The notes beneath the pieces were generated by a model that saw only the letters and a program-made list of their open reading frames with translations, was not told the DNA's origin and ran no database searches. A stretch of DNA of 64,000 bases, taken from positions 62,001 to 126,000 of the forward strand of contig NZ_QZDT01000004.1 of assembly GCF_009917485.1 (NCBI RefSeq). Direction: 5' to 3'. The position numbers were made by a program, and so were the translations under genes. Each line of letters starts with the position of its first letter. The stretch's first letter is position 1. Of this stretch, positions 53,525 through 62,468 are shown in pieces. The stretch is from Parablautia muri (GTDB taxonomy: Bacteria > Bacillota > Clostridia > Lachnospirales > Lachnospiraceae).

Positions 53525-54019
53525 ATGGAACAGGAACTATCTTACGAAATACGTTTTGCAGACCAAGATGAGTGGGAAGAGGCCATAGGGCTGGCCTGGA
53601 AAACCTTCTTGGAGTTTGAAGCGGCAGATTATACCCAGGAGGGAGTCAAAAGTTTTGAAGATTTTATCACAAACTCAAGTGTAAAGCAGATGTTTGTTAT
53701 GGGCATATATCAAATGATGGCAGCCTATGATAAGGGTAAGATTGTGGGCATGATTACATTGCGGAATGAGATGCATATTTCTCTGCTCTTTGTGGATAAA
53801 GATTATCATCGACAGGGAATTGGCAGGGCATTGATTGAAAAGATGGCCGATTATGTGGCGGATGAGCTGGGAAAAAGCAGGCTGACGGTAAATGCTGCGC
53901 CTTATGGGATTGATTTTTACCATAAAGTAGGTTTCAGAGACTTAGGGCCACAGGTTTGGCAGGATGGAATTAAGTATACGCCTATGGAATACATCTTTTC
54001 AGACAAAAAGTTGCGTTAA
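53525..54019 (+). CDS. GNAT family N-acetyltransferase
   Basis: The 164-residue protein is a single GNAT domain with ISLLFVDKDYHRQGIGRALI, which contains the acetyl-CoA pyrophosphate loop (RQGIGRA), and YGIDFYHKVGFRDLGPQ. The acceptor is unknown. It has its own promoter with a dyad at the start site, so it may be induced by a specific signal. Confidence 0.85.
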   Translation: MEQELSYEIRFADQDEWEEAIGLAWKTFLEFEAADYTQEGVKSFEDFITNSSVKQMFVMGIYQMMAAYDKGKIVGMITLRNEMHISLLFVDKDYHRQGIGRALIEKMADYVADELGKSRLTVNAAPYGIDFYHKVGFRDLGPQVWQDGIKYTPMEYIFSDKKLR

Positions 54020-54102
54020 AACAAGTTGAGGCGTACTGCCGCCGATTATTATTTGAGGATAATGAAGGTGTGCAGACGCTATAATGAATGTAGGTGGAAT
54101 GT

Positions 54103-55356
54103 ATGGAATATATTCACAGTAAAGATATTTTTCTTCTGATGCGGGACACTTTAAAGCTGATTGACCGCAAGTCAATGGACCACGGTTCCAGGGTCGCTTA
54201 TTATTTATATAAGATGCTGGAGTGCAAAGGCGGTTATGAGAAGTTTGAGCTGGCTGATTTTGTGTTTTTGGCTTCTATGCATGATGTTGGTGCGTATAAA
54301 ACGGAAAATCTGAAAGATATGCTTCAATATGAGTTCAAGGAAACCATGGCTCATAGTGTTTATGGGTATCTGGTTTTCAAATATTTATCTCCTTTAAGCG
54401 AACTTGCCAAGATTATTCTTTATCATCATATGGATTATTCTCAGCTGCAGGGGATGGATTTCGAGCATAAAGACATCACGGCCTGTTTAAATTTAGCGGA
54501 GAAAGTTGATATTTATGCAACGATTCTTGGGGATAAATTTGATGTAAACAGATTTAGAAAGCATATTGGCACCATATTAAGCCAGGAGTCCTTCGACCTG
54601 TTTAGAGAGGCCATAGAGAAATATGATGTTATAAACAAGGTACAAAGCGGCGATTACAAAACCGAGCTGGATGAGATTGCGGAGTACATGATCTTCACCA
54701 ATGCGGATAAGAAAAAATCCATTGAAATGCTTATGTATACCCAGGGCTTTAAAGAGGAAAGCTTGGTGTTTAACGCCGTTACCTGTACGTGTATAGCGGA
54801 AATTTTAGGCCAGAAGGCGGGGCTGAATGAACTGGAAAGAGAGCAGCTTTATTATGGGACGCTGCTCCATGATATAGGGATGCTTGCGATTCCCAGCGGA
54901 ATTATGGATGCGCCAAGGAACCTGACGCCGGAAGAATATAAAAAAGTAAAGATGCACGTGCTTTTAGCGGAAAAGGTTTTGAAAAATAGAATGGCAGAAG
55001 AGGTTGTAGGTATTGTGGCAACCCATCATGAGCGGGGGGATGGAAGCGGCTATCCCAGAGGACTTAAAGAAGCCCAGATGAACCGCAGCCAATGGATTTT
55101 GCAGCTTGCGGATTCGGTGTCGGCGCTTTTGGTAGAAAAGACTTACAGACCGGCATTAGACAGGGATGAAGTGCGTATGCTCCTGCGGAAAGAAGCGGAG
55201 AAGGGCAAATACAACAATATGATTGTCAACCTGTTTTTGGATGGGCAGAGCGAGATTATGGATTATGTAAAGACCCGGGTAGATAAGACGCTGGTTACTT
55301 ATCACAAATTAAACCAACAGTACAGAAAAGTTTCTAAAAAATTAGGGCAGAGCTAA
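54103..55356 (+). CDS. Tandem HD-domain protein with C-terminal HD-GYP
   Basis: The 417-residue protein carries two HD folds. The N-terminal one (about 25-190) has FLASMHDVGAYKTENL and a YHHMDYSQL motif without GYP. The C-terminal one (about 225-390) has YGTLLHDIGMLAIPSGIMD and HHERGDGSGYPRGL, the HD-GYP signature of cyclic-di-GMP phosphodiesterases. No membrane segments or receiver domain are visible. The first domain may sense or regulate. A role in cyclic-dinucleotide turnover is inferred. ATG 54103 follows AGGTGG. Confidence 0.85.
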   Translation: MEYIHSKDIFLLMRDTLKLIDRKSMDHGSRVAYYLYKMLECKGGYEKFELADFVFLASMHDVGAYKTENLKDMLQYEFKETMAHSVYGYLVFKYLSPLSELAKIILYHHMDYSQLQGMDFEHKDITACLNLAEKVDIYATILGDKFDVNRFRKHIGTILSQESFDLFREAIEKYDVINKVQSGDYKTELDEIAEYMIFTNADKKKSIEMLMYTQGFKEESLVFNAVTCTCIAEILGQKAGLNELEREQLYYGTLLHDIGMLAIPSGIMDAPRNLTPEEYKKVKMHVLLAEKVLKNRMAEEVVGIVATHHERGDGSGYPRGLKEAQMNRSQWILQLADSVSALLVEKTYRPALDRDEVRMLLRKEAEKGKYNNMIVNLFLDGQSEIMDYVKTRVDKTLVTYHKLNQQYRKVSKKLGQS

Positions 55357-55438
55357 AGGCCTGAATAAGAAATAAGATAATAATGAAATGGGTGTATAAA
55401 AATACATAAGAATACGTAAGAAAAGGAAGGGACAGGTT

Positions 55439-56170
55439 TTGGGCAGATTTTTTAACATGGACAGTCCGCTGTTTAGTTTTTTGAATAAAGTGGCAGATTT
55501 AATCATATTAAATTTATTGACACTGATTTGCTGTATCCCGATTTTTACGGTGGGAGCTGCTATGACAGGACTAAATTACGTGTGCCTTAAGATGGTTCGA
55601 AATGAAGAAGGATACATTGCCAGAGGTTTCTTTAAATCCTTTAAGCAGAATTTTAAGCAGGCAACCATCATATGGCTGATTATTCTGCTGGTGGTTGGCG
55701 TACTGGCAGGGGACGTGTTTATCATGCGTTATTCTAATGTTGCATTTCCCACATGGATCAAGATGGCGCTTTTAGCGGTGGGACTGATTGTAATAGTGGC
55801 GCTCATGCATGTGTTTCCGGTTCTTGCCAGATTTGACAATACAATTAAAAATACATTTAGAAATTCTCTGTACATGGGCATTTTGACCCTTCCCAAAACA
55901 ATTCTTATGATAGTGTTCTGGATTCTGCCTATTGTGATTATGATGCTTTCCTTCCAGGCCTTTCCGTTTGTTTTTCTGTTGGGAATTTCCGGTCCGGCTT
56001 TTTTATGCGCGCTTTTGTACAATAAGACTTTTAAACGCTTTGAGCCGGAGCAGGAGGAAGTTGTTGGAGATTATGAGTGGACCGTAGCCGTAGACGAAGA
56101 AGGCGAAAAGGAAAAAGGTACAAAAGATGTCATAGAAACAGAAGTACAGGAACATACGGAAGAAATCTAG
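55439..56170 (+). CDS. DUF624/YesL-family membrane protein
   Basis: The 243-residue protein matches YesL/DUF624: it begins GRFFNMDSPLFSFLNKVADL and has about five membrane helices (LLTLICCIPIFTVGAAMTGL, IIWLIILLVVGVLAG and others). The acidic cytoplasmic tail is longer than usual (about 40 residues). Family members accompany sugar ABC transporters but have no proven function. TTG 55439 is supported by AAGGAAGG and the family N-terminus. The MsmK-type ATPase follows after a 281-bp gap in which I see no gene. Confidence 0.82.
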   Translation: MGRFFNMDSPLFSFLNKVADLIILNLLTLICCIPIFTVGAAMTGLNYVCLKMVRNEEGYIARGFFKSFKQNFKQATIIWLIILLVVGVLAGDVFIMRYSNVAFPTWIKMALLAVGLIVIVALMHVFPVLARFDNTIKNTFRNSLYMGILTLPKTILMIVFWILPIVIMMLSFQAFPFVFLLGISGPAFLCALLYNKTFKRFEPEQEEVVGDYEWTVAVDEEGEKEKGTKDVIETEVQEHTEEI

Positions 56171-56451
56171 CGCAGCAGCAAATGTAAGCTGAACGGGCCC
56201 CATTACGTAACAATTTGCCGAAGACTAAAGGGTCTATATATGAGGTTTAAAGGCTGGCAAAGCGATTGTACAAAGTGACTATATTCAGGCGTTGTTTTTT
56301 GTACGTTTTGCTGTTTGATGGCAAAAGCATAAATATTTATAAGCATTTTCTCTAATACATTGTAAAATCTTTGTGGAATAGTGGCATAGGCAGAAATGAA
56401 AATCTCATGTATACTTAATGCAGAGTCAAAAATCCCAAGGAGGCAAATAAA

Positions 56452-57561
56452 ATGGCAAGTTTATCATTAAAAAATATCTGCAAAAAATACCCCAATGGAT
56501 TCGAAGCCGTAAAAGATTTCAATCTTGAAATTGCAGATAAAGAGTTTATTATTTTCGTAGGTCCTTCAGGTTGTGGTAAGTCTACTACATTGCGTATGGT
56601 TGCAGGTCTGGAAGACATTTCTTCCGGTGAATTAAAGATTGGTGACAGAGTGGTAAATGATGTTGAGCCTAAGGACAGAGATATTGCTATGGTATTCCAG
56701 AACTACGCTCTGTATCCTCATATGTCAGTATATGACAATATGGCTTTCGGACTTAAGTTAAGGAAAGTTCCGAAGGATGAAATTGATAAGATGGTAAAAG
56801 AAGCAGCTAAGATTCTTGACCTGACAGCTCTTCTTGATCGTAAGCCGAAGGCTTTGTCCGGTGGTCAGAGACAGCGTGTTGCTATGGGACGTGCTATCGT
56901 GCGTAATCCTAAGGTATTCCTGATGGATGAGCCTCTTTCCAACTTGGATGCTAAGCTGCGTGTACAGATGCGTATTGAGATTGCTAAGCTGCATCAGAGA
57001 TTAGGAACCACCATCATCTACGTAACGCATGACCAGACAGAGGCTATGACACTTGGTGATAGAATCGTAGTTATGAAGGATGGTGTTATCCAGCAGGTAG
57101 ATACACCTCAGAATTTGTATGAGAAACCGGCTAACCTGTTCGTAGCAGGATTCATGGGATCTCCTCAGATGAACTTCCTTGATGCGGTAGTAGAAGTTAA
57201 GGGTGATGCAGCAAGCCTTAAGGTTGCTGGAAAGAGCATCAACCTTCCTAAGGAAAAAGCTAAGAAACTCATTGATGGCGGGTATGCAGGAAAGACAGTT
57301 ACCTTTGGTATTCGTCCTGAAGATGTTTATGATTCAGAAGCATTCGTTAGCTCAGCTCAATGCGTATTTGAATCAACTATCAAGGTTTATGAATTGCTTG
57401 GTGCAGAAGTTTACTTATACTTTGATTTGGCTGAATTCCCGATTACGGCAAGAGTTGATTCCCGTACAACAGCAAGACCTGGCGATACAGTTAGATTTGC
57501 ATTTGATGTTGATAAGATTCATGTATTTGACAAAGAAACTGAGCATGTTATTACTAACTAG
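56452..57561 (+). CDS. msmK: Sugar ABC transporter ATPase (MsmK/UgpC type)
   Basis: The 369-residue ATPase of the MalK/UgpC family energises sugar importers. It has Walker A GPSGCGKSTTLRMVAGLE, signature LSGGQRQRVAMGRAIVR, Walker B VFLMDEPLSNLDAKLR and a C-terminal regulatory OB-like domain (about 240-369). No permease or binding protein is adjacent, which fits the shared ATPase role known for MsmK in Firmicutes; it could serve the mannoside importer missing from the first region. Codon use is strongly biased, suggesting high expression. AGGAGG precedes the ATG. Confidence 0.92.
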   Translation: MASLSLKNICKKYPNGFEAVKDFNLEIADKEFIIFVGPSGCGKSTTLRMVAGLEDISSGELKIGDRVVNDVEPKDRDIAMVFQNYALYPHMSVYDNMAFGLKLRKVPKDEIDKMVKEAAKILDLTALLDRKPKALSGGQRQRVAMGRAIVRNPKVFLMDEPLSNLDAKLRVQMRIEIAKLHQRLGTTIIYVTHDQTEAMTLGDRIVVMKDGVIQQVDTPQNLYEKPANLFVAGFMGSPQMNFLDAVVEVKGDAASLKVAGKSINLPKEKAKKLIDGGYAGKTVTFGIRPEDVYDSEAFVSSAQCVFESTIKVYELLGAEVYLYFDLAEFPITARVDSRTTARPGDTVRFAFDVDKIHVFDKETEHVITN

Positions 57562-57581
57562 TAATAAGTATATACATAAAG

Positions 57582-57606
57582 AAGGATGCCATTGGCATCC
57601 TTTTTT
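57582..57606 (+). terminator. Terminator of msmK
   Basis: AAGGATGCC (57582-57590) pairs with 57594-57602 around a three-base loop and is followed by TTTTTT. Confidence 0.92.
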
Positions 57607-57937
57607 ATGTATGGATTTGGTAACTATTCAGCCAGGTCTGTGCATTTACTGCACAGACCGTGAGAATATGGTTAGGGAGTGCAAAATCCCATCGCTGAAG
57701 GCGATTTTTAATGGATTTTGCAAGTAACAGTCAGCAAGGCTGAACTGTTGTTACTGGATTTGCGGGAAGATCAATAAACTTACTTGCAAAGCAAGTCAGC
57801 GTTTGATAACATAAAAACGATCGGCCAAGTCTGGTATCTGCCATTTACTAAGCTGGTGGGTGAGCTTAAGCATATGACGCTACCGGCTTTTGCGCAAAGC
57901 AAAGTGCCGGATGAATGTTTGGAAAGGATGTAAGGAA
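57607..57937. repeat. Hairpin-rich intergenic region with repeat fragments
   Basis: No gene is visible. It contains a perfect 10-bp hairpin (57635-57644 with 57650-57659) like the one after dnaK, a nested hairpin (57680-57689 with 57713-57722, inner ATCGC/GCGAT), a GTAACAGTCAGC hairpin at 57724-57753, and a copy of the AATAAGCCGGCT family (57771-57810, ending GCGTTTGATAAC). A further degenerate copy may lie near 57848. Confidence 0.6.
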
Positions 57938-59023
57938 ATGATATCAACACAGATTATTGAGAACTGCATTGAAGAACTTCGAATCATTACCAAAGTAAAT
58001 TTGGCGATATTTGCTTTGGATGGAACAGAGGTTGCGTCTACCTTTGACAGCAGTGATATACCGGAATATATTATCAAAGGTTTTGTTGACTCTCCGGCGG
58101 ACAGCCAGGTTATAGGGAGAGACCATTTATTTAAAATAACAGACGAGGGAGAGCTTGCATATATTCTGATTGCAAGAGGTAATAATGACGAGTCTTATTT
58201 GATTGGAAAAATAGCGGTCAGCCAGATGCAGCAGTTGCTGACGGCTTATAAGGAGCGGTTTGACCGCAATAATTTTTTCCAGAATCTGCTTTTGGATAAT
58301 CTGCTTTTGGTTGATGTCTATAATCGTGCCAAAAAGCTTCATATTGAGGTGATGGTACCGAGAGTGGTGCTGATTATTGAGACAGGCACAGAAAAGGATG
58401 GTACAGCTGCTGAATTTTTGCGCGGCATGTTTTCTTCCCAGTCGGGAGATTTTATCACTGCAGTAGATGAAAGCAATGTGATTTTGATAAAAGCACTTGA
58501 CCAGAAAGAAGGGTATACGGAAGTTGAGCATACGGCGCAGACAATTGTGGATATGATGAGCACAGAAGCTATGATGAATGTCAGAGTAGGCTATGGCACC
58601 ATTGTGCAGGAGCTGAAGGATGTATCTAAGTCCTATAAAGAGGCAATGATGGCGTTGAATGTAGGTAAGATTTTCTATGTGGAAAAAAAGGTAAACTCTT
58701 ATGGAAGTCTTGGAATAGGACGTTTAATTTATCAGCTGCCGGCCAATTTGTGCAAGATTTTTATTGAGGAAATTTTTGGAAAAAACGATCCCGGAGACTT
58801 TGACGAAGAAATCGTTACTACTGTCAATAAGTTTTTTGAGAACAATTTGAATGTGTCTGAAACATCCAGACAGCTATTTGTGCACAGAAATACGCTTGTA
58901 TACAGAGTGGAGAAATTGCAAAAGCTCACCGGGCTTGATGTGAGGACCTTTGATGATGCACTTACCTTTAAAATTGCCATGATGGTATATGGTTATATGC
59001 GGTATCTGGACTTAGAAGAATAA
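57938..59023 (+). CDS. CdaR/PucR-type transcriptional regulator
   Basis: The 361-residue protein has an N-terminal sugar-diacid-recognition-like domain (about 1-130, from STQIIENCIEELRIITKVNL), a GGDEF-like central part (about 140-270) and a C-terminal PucR helix-turn-helix (NVSETSRQLFVHRNTLVYRV). Related CdaR proteins activate glycerate or sugar-acid catabolism; the effector here is unknown and no such genes are adjacent. ATG 57938 is chosen with GGAAAGGA upstream. Confidence 0.88.
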   Translation: MISTQIIENCIEELRIITKVNLAIFALDGTEVASTFDSSDIPEYIIKGFVDSPADSQVIGRDHLFKITDEGELAYILIARGNNDESYLIGKIAVSQMQQLLTAYKERFDRNNFFQNLLLDNLLLVDVYNRAKKLHIEVMVPRVVLIIETGTEKDGTAAEFLRGMFSSQSGDFITAVDESNVILIKALDQKEGYTEVEHTAQTIVDMMSTEAMMNVRVGYGTIVQELKDVSKSYKEAMMALNVGKIFYVEKKVNSYGSLGIGRLIYQLPANLCKIFIEEIFGKNDPGDFDEEIVTTVNKFFENNLNVSETSRQLFVHRNTLVYRVEKLQKLTGLDVRTFDDALTFKIAMMVYGYMRYLDLEE

Positions 59024-59262
59024 TAAAAAGAGTTTGGCTAAAGACCAAACTGTTAATCATTAAATATCTGTGAAAATTTCCAATATGGAATGAACAACCT
59101 TATTTTCGAATACAATAGTAAAGAACGTAATAGCTTGGCCCCTAAGCTTCATATTGGCCGCAAAGCCCGTAAAGATACATGGCGAGGTTATGGGGGTATT
59201 CCGATGGGGTGCCGATAGAGGACTTCAAATAGCCGGATAAAGAACTATTGGGAGGGATAAGG
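59024..59262 (+). other. Intergenic leader with unexplained GC-rich segment
   Basis: A small hairpin (59031-59037 with 59045-59051) follows the CdaR-type gene. The stretch 59134-59235 is GC-richer than its surroundings, with GGCCGCAAAGCCCG and GGCGAGGTTATGGGGG, and runs to the ribosome site of the next gene. It may be a structured leader RNA, but I could not assign a riboswitch class. Confidence 0.3.
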
Positions 59263-60135
59263 TTGTATTTATATGAGAAAAAAATTGTTTATCTGTCTTT
59301 ATTGGAGAATGGACTGAAAAAAGTTTCCGCCGGATTTGTAAGTGTAGCACGGGAGAAGGATGCTTTTATTTTGGACATACATATAAAGAGTGAGGGAATA
59401 TTTTTTGGAAGAAAATATTCGCTTTTTCTTATATCTGACAATGGAGGGATAGAGTTGGGAAACGTAACAGGGCAGCATGGAAGGGCGGATGCACACAGAT
59501 CATTTATTGTACAAAATGGTATTGCTCGATTTGGGGAAAAAGAATATAAGGAAGAAGACATTTATGGCGTACTGATTCGCATAGATGAACAAAGGGAAAT
59601 TTCCGGATATTGGCAGGAGAGCGAAAATGACGGCGAAAAACAAAAAAGTCAGGAATTGTCTGCGGCGGACAAAGATTTGGAGAGGGAGAAGACTTCTGAT
59701 AAAAAAATTTCACGGAAGGAAGTTTCCATAAAGAGCATACCGGAGAAAGAAATACCCGCTTTTCTTTTACAATCGGCTGCCAGTGATAAATGGGAACAGC
59801 TTCAACAGTGTTATAAAAAGGTACATCCGTTTGGAGACGAGAGAGTTTTTTTATCTATAGAACCGAAGGATTTTGTTGTATTACAGGCCCCTTATCAGAG
59901 ACTTGTAAATAATAGTTTTTTGCTACATGGATTTTATAATTACCGGCATATGATTCTAGGGCCGGATAAAGAGCTTGGAAATGGTGAAGGAAACTGCTTT
60001 TATTTAGGAGTGCCGGGAACGTATTTTGAGAGAGAAAAAATGGTGGCAATCATGTTCGGATTTGAAGGATTTGAATGCGATGGAGCAGTGGAAATCGGAA
60101 AATTTGGATATTATATGCGGCGGGTGGAACTGTAA
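59263..60135 (+). CDS. DUF6128-like protein
   Basis: The 290-residue protein has an N-terminal beta-rich region (about 1-120), a charged Lys/Glu linker (about 125-165) and a C-terminal domain (about 170-290) with FGDERVFLSIEPKDFVVL and NSFLLHGFYNYRHMILG. I recall this C-terminal block as a DUF6128-type domain of Lachnospiraceae; function unknown. TTG 59263 is chosen because GGGAGGG lies seven bases upstream. It converges on the SRP RNA gene. Confidence 0.7.
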   Translation: MYLYEKKIVYLSLLENGLKKVSAGFVSVAREKDAFILDIHIKSEGIFFGRKYSLFLISDNGGIELGNVTGQHGRADAHRSFIVQNGIARFGEKEYKEEDIYGVLIRIDEQREISGYWQESENDGEKQKSQELSAADKDLEREKTSDKKISRKEVSIKSIPEKEIPAFLLQSAASDKWEQLQQCYKKVHPFGDERVFLSIEPKDFVVLQAPYQRLVNNSFLLHGFYNYRHMILGPDKELGNGEGNCFYLGVPGTYFEREKMVAIMFGFEGFECDGAVEIGKFGYYMRRVEL

Positions 60136-60352
60136 AAAGAACCGCCCTTTATCCTCAGGGAAACTGCCATGCGTTACCAATACAGTTAACTAGGACCAGG
60201 CACCCTTGCGGCACATGGAAAATTCTGTTTAGTGCTGCTTTGTTCCCAACCTGACACGGTTCACAGACATCCATTGCGCAAGACCCAATCGTCAATGCCA
60301 CTTGTATTGGGCAGCCATGACAGCTTCCCTGAAAACAAAGCCGCACGGTTCC
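60134..60352 (-). ncRNA. ffs: Signal recognition particle RNA
   Basis: On the minus strand the conserved domain IV is readable: GTGTCAGGTTGGGAACAAAG then CAGCACTAA, with the GGAA tetraloop and the symmetric and asymmetric Ffh-binding loops. Long-range pairing (CAATACA with TGTATTG; CTGTCATG with CATGGCAG; GAACCG with CGGTTC) closes the molecule, and TTTTT follows the 3' arm. The ends are inferred from the closing helix. It is about 219 nt; I do not see a clear Alu domain. Confidence 0.88.
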
Positions 60353-60390
60353 TTAGTATTGTGATTCTATCGGTATAATGTCTCTTAAGT

Positions 60391-60419
60391 AGTATATGTG
60401 TTTTTGACGGGTTTGTCAA
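60391..60419 (-). promoter_or_regulatory. Promoter of the SRP RNA
   Basis: On the minus strand TTGACA (60414-60419), 17 bases, TATACT (60391-60396): a near-perfect sigma-A promoter. The inferred start is some 30 bases before the RNA's first helix, so 5' processing is likely. Confidence 0.8.
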
Positions 60420-60515
60420 CTGAAACGGAAAGAAGAACACAGAAATCAAACACCGAAGCCGTGAATTGTAAACTGTACGGCTCCGGTGTTTGTGCATATT
60501 CGTTTTTAGACGGTT

Positions 60516-62402
60516 TTAATTTTTCAAAAACCAGACATTCATTTCTGTTACGCCTCTGTTAGCCCAGGCGAAATAAGGAATCAGTTTTAAATTCGTCTGC
60601 TCCTTGTCCTGGCGGTAGAATCTGTATAATTCTTGAAAATCTTTGCGGATAATAGTTGGTCCATTAAGTACAGGCATAGCTCTTTGACAGATTTCTTCCA
60701 TGGAAATTTGAAAATCGGATGGGTTTTCGACTCTGACATCCCGTATGGAAAAATCGGGATTATCAATACCTTCCGCACAATAGACAAGGGGGCCCCTCAC
60801 CACGGCAACCCGTCCGCACAGGTTAGGTACTCTAGGATTAGCCTCTATGAGCTGTACCTTCATATCCAGTTCCAAAGAAATGCAGTCGTTTGTCTTCCAT
60901 GTGTGCAGGAGATGTGCATAGCCTTTTTCTAAGGAGGGATTTAGAGCTTCGCCGTTGATGCTCAGACGATAGGACTGGCACCAGCCAGGGATGCGCAGTG
61001 CAATGGTATAGCAGCCTTCTGATCTTGTCTTCAATTCTATTTTTCCATCATAAGGATAATTGGTTTTCTGACACAGTTCTATCTCCTGATTTTTTGTTTT
61101 AACTTTGGTTTCGCCTTCCATATAGCAATGAACATAAACGGTATCTTCCGATATGGAATACATGTAATCGGCAATTGAACCGATTGTGCGTATCAAATTA
61201 GGAGGACAACAAGAACAATCAAAAACTTTTACTCGTTCCAGAATAGGAAGATGCTCCCGGATATCCTCTTTTCTGGTTTGGTTGAACTCGTTTCTCTTTG
61301 GGGATGCAGTCAGTGGATTTTCATAGAAAAATTTATCACCGGATAGGGATATACCACTTAACATCGTATTATAAAGAGCTAATTCCGCGTAATCGGCATA
61401 TTTTCGATCCGCGTCAATTAACCACATCCGCCGGCAGAACATTGCCAAAGCAATAGAAGCACAAGTCTCATTATAAGTGGTGACTTCCGGCAGATGATAA
61501 TCAAAGGTGAAAGATTCTTCCCGATATGTAGTGCCAACACCGCCGGTAATGTGCATGCGCTTTTTCACAATATTTTCAAAGAGTGTTTCACAGGCCCTTG
61601 TCATCTCATCTTCCTGGTTTAAAAGAGCTAAATCAGCCATACCACAGCATTGGTAAAGCAGGCGTACCGAGTGTCCTTCCGCGGTTTTTTGCTCCCGGAC
61701 AGGCAGGTGGGACTGGAAGGCAGCTAAGTCCCGGTCATTGTTTTCTCGGTCCTTTTGACTGCGACCCCGGTTATCTATAAAATATTCCGCCAGCTTTTTG
61801 TAGCGATCTTCTCCTGTGAATTGATAAAGCTTTACTAAAGCAAGTTCTATTTCCTGATGGCCCGGCGTATCGAAAGCAGCGGAGTGGTCTATGCGGAAAA
61901 CCCGATCAATATAATCAATATAACGAATTGCGATATCCAGCATTTTCCGTTTTCCAACAGCTTCATAGTATGCCAGCGCCCCTTCCACCAGATGACCAGC
62001 GCAGTATAATTCATGGTCCAGCCTTCTGGTAAATCTGGCTTTGGGCTCCACTGTGGTGAAATAGGTGTTTAGATATCCGTCTTCTGTCTGCAGCTTTTCC
62101 ATCCGCTCCACAAGCATATCCATTTTATCTTCTAGAGCGTTATCCCGTTTTTTTTGCAGATAGTATGCCACGCCCTCCATCCACTTTGTAATGTCGGAAT
62201 CCCAGAAAATATGCGGTCTAAAAGGCATTCCTTCCTTCCAGTCCCCTTTGAGAGAGGCAAATCTTCCGGTTTCATCAAAGCGATCATAAACTGCGTCAAT
62301 GGTTACATCACGCACCAGCTTTTGCTGTGTGTTCCAAAAACCTCCTGTGATTTTTGTGCGGTCATAGCCCACCGGCTTTCCGTCATATTTTTTCATGCTC
62401 AT
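60516..62402 (-). CDS. GH127-type beta-L-arabinofuranosidase
   Basis: The 628-residue DUF1680/GH127 protein is typical in length for cytoplasmic enzymes that remove beta-L-arabinofuranose. It shows FRPHIFWDSDITKWMEGVAY, LDHELYCAGHLVEGALAYY, the catalytic Glu/Cys region LPEVTTYNETCASIALAMF and the zinc-ligand cysteines in VFDCSCCPPNLIRTIGS. These match the Cys-nucleophile GH127 mechanism. It has no signal peptide. It is the downstream partner of the second DUF1680 gene, 66 bases apart. Other GH127 specificities are possible. Confidence 0.9.
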   Translation of the reverse strand: MSMKKYDGKPVGYDRTKITGGFWNTQQKLVRDVTIDAVYDRFDETGRFASLKGDWKEGMPFRPHIFWDSDITKWMEGVAYYLQKKRDNALEDKMDMLVERMEKLQTEDGYLNTYFTTVEPKARFTRRLDHELYCAGHLVEGALAYYEAVGKRKMLDIAIRYIDYIDRVFRIDHSAAFDTPGHQEIELALVKLYQFTGEDRYKKLAEYFIDNRGRSQKDRENNDRDLAAFQSHLPVREQKTAEGHSVRLLYQCCGMADLALLNQEDEMTRACETLFENIVKKRMHITGGVGTTYREESFTFDYHLPEVTTYNETCASIALAMFCRRMWLIDADRKYADYAELALYNTMLSGISLSGDKFFYENPLTASPKRNEFNQTRKEDIREHLPILERVKVFDCSCCPPNLIRTIGSIADYMYSISEDTVYVHCYMEGETKVKTKNQEIELCQKTNYPYDGKIELKTRSEGCYTIALRIPGWCQSYRLSINGEALNPSLEKGYAHLLHTWKTNDCISLELDMKVQLIEANPRVPNLCGRVAVVRGPLVYCAEGIDNPDFSIRDVRVENPSDFQISMEEICQRAMPVLNGPTIIRKDFQELYRFYRQDKEQTNLKLIPYFAWANRGVTEMNVWFLKN

Positions 62403-62468
62403 ATTAGATGTTGATCCTTTCTTTAATTTTAAAATATAAGAGTATCGGTTCAGTAAGGCTGACCGTTC

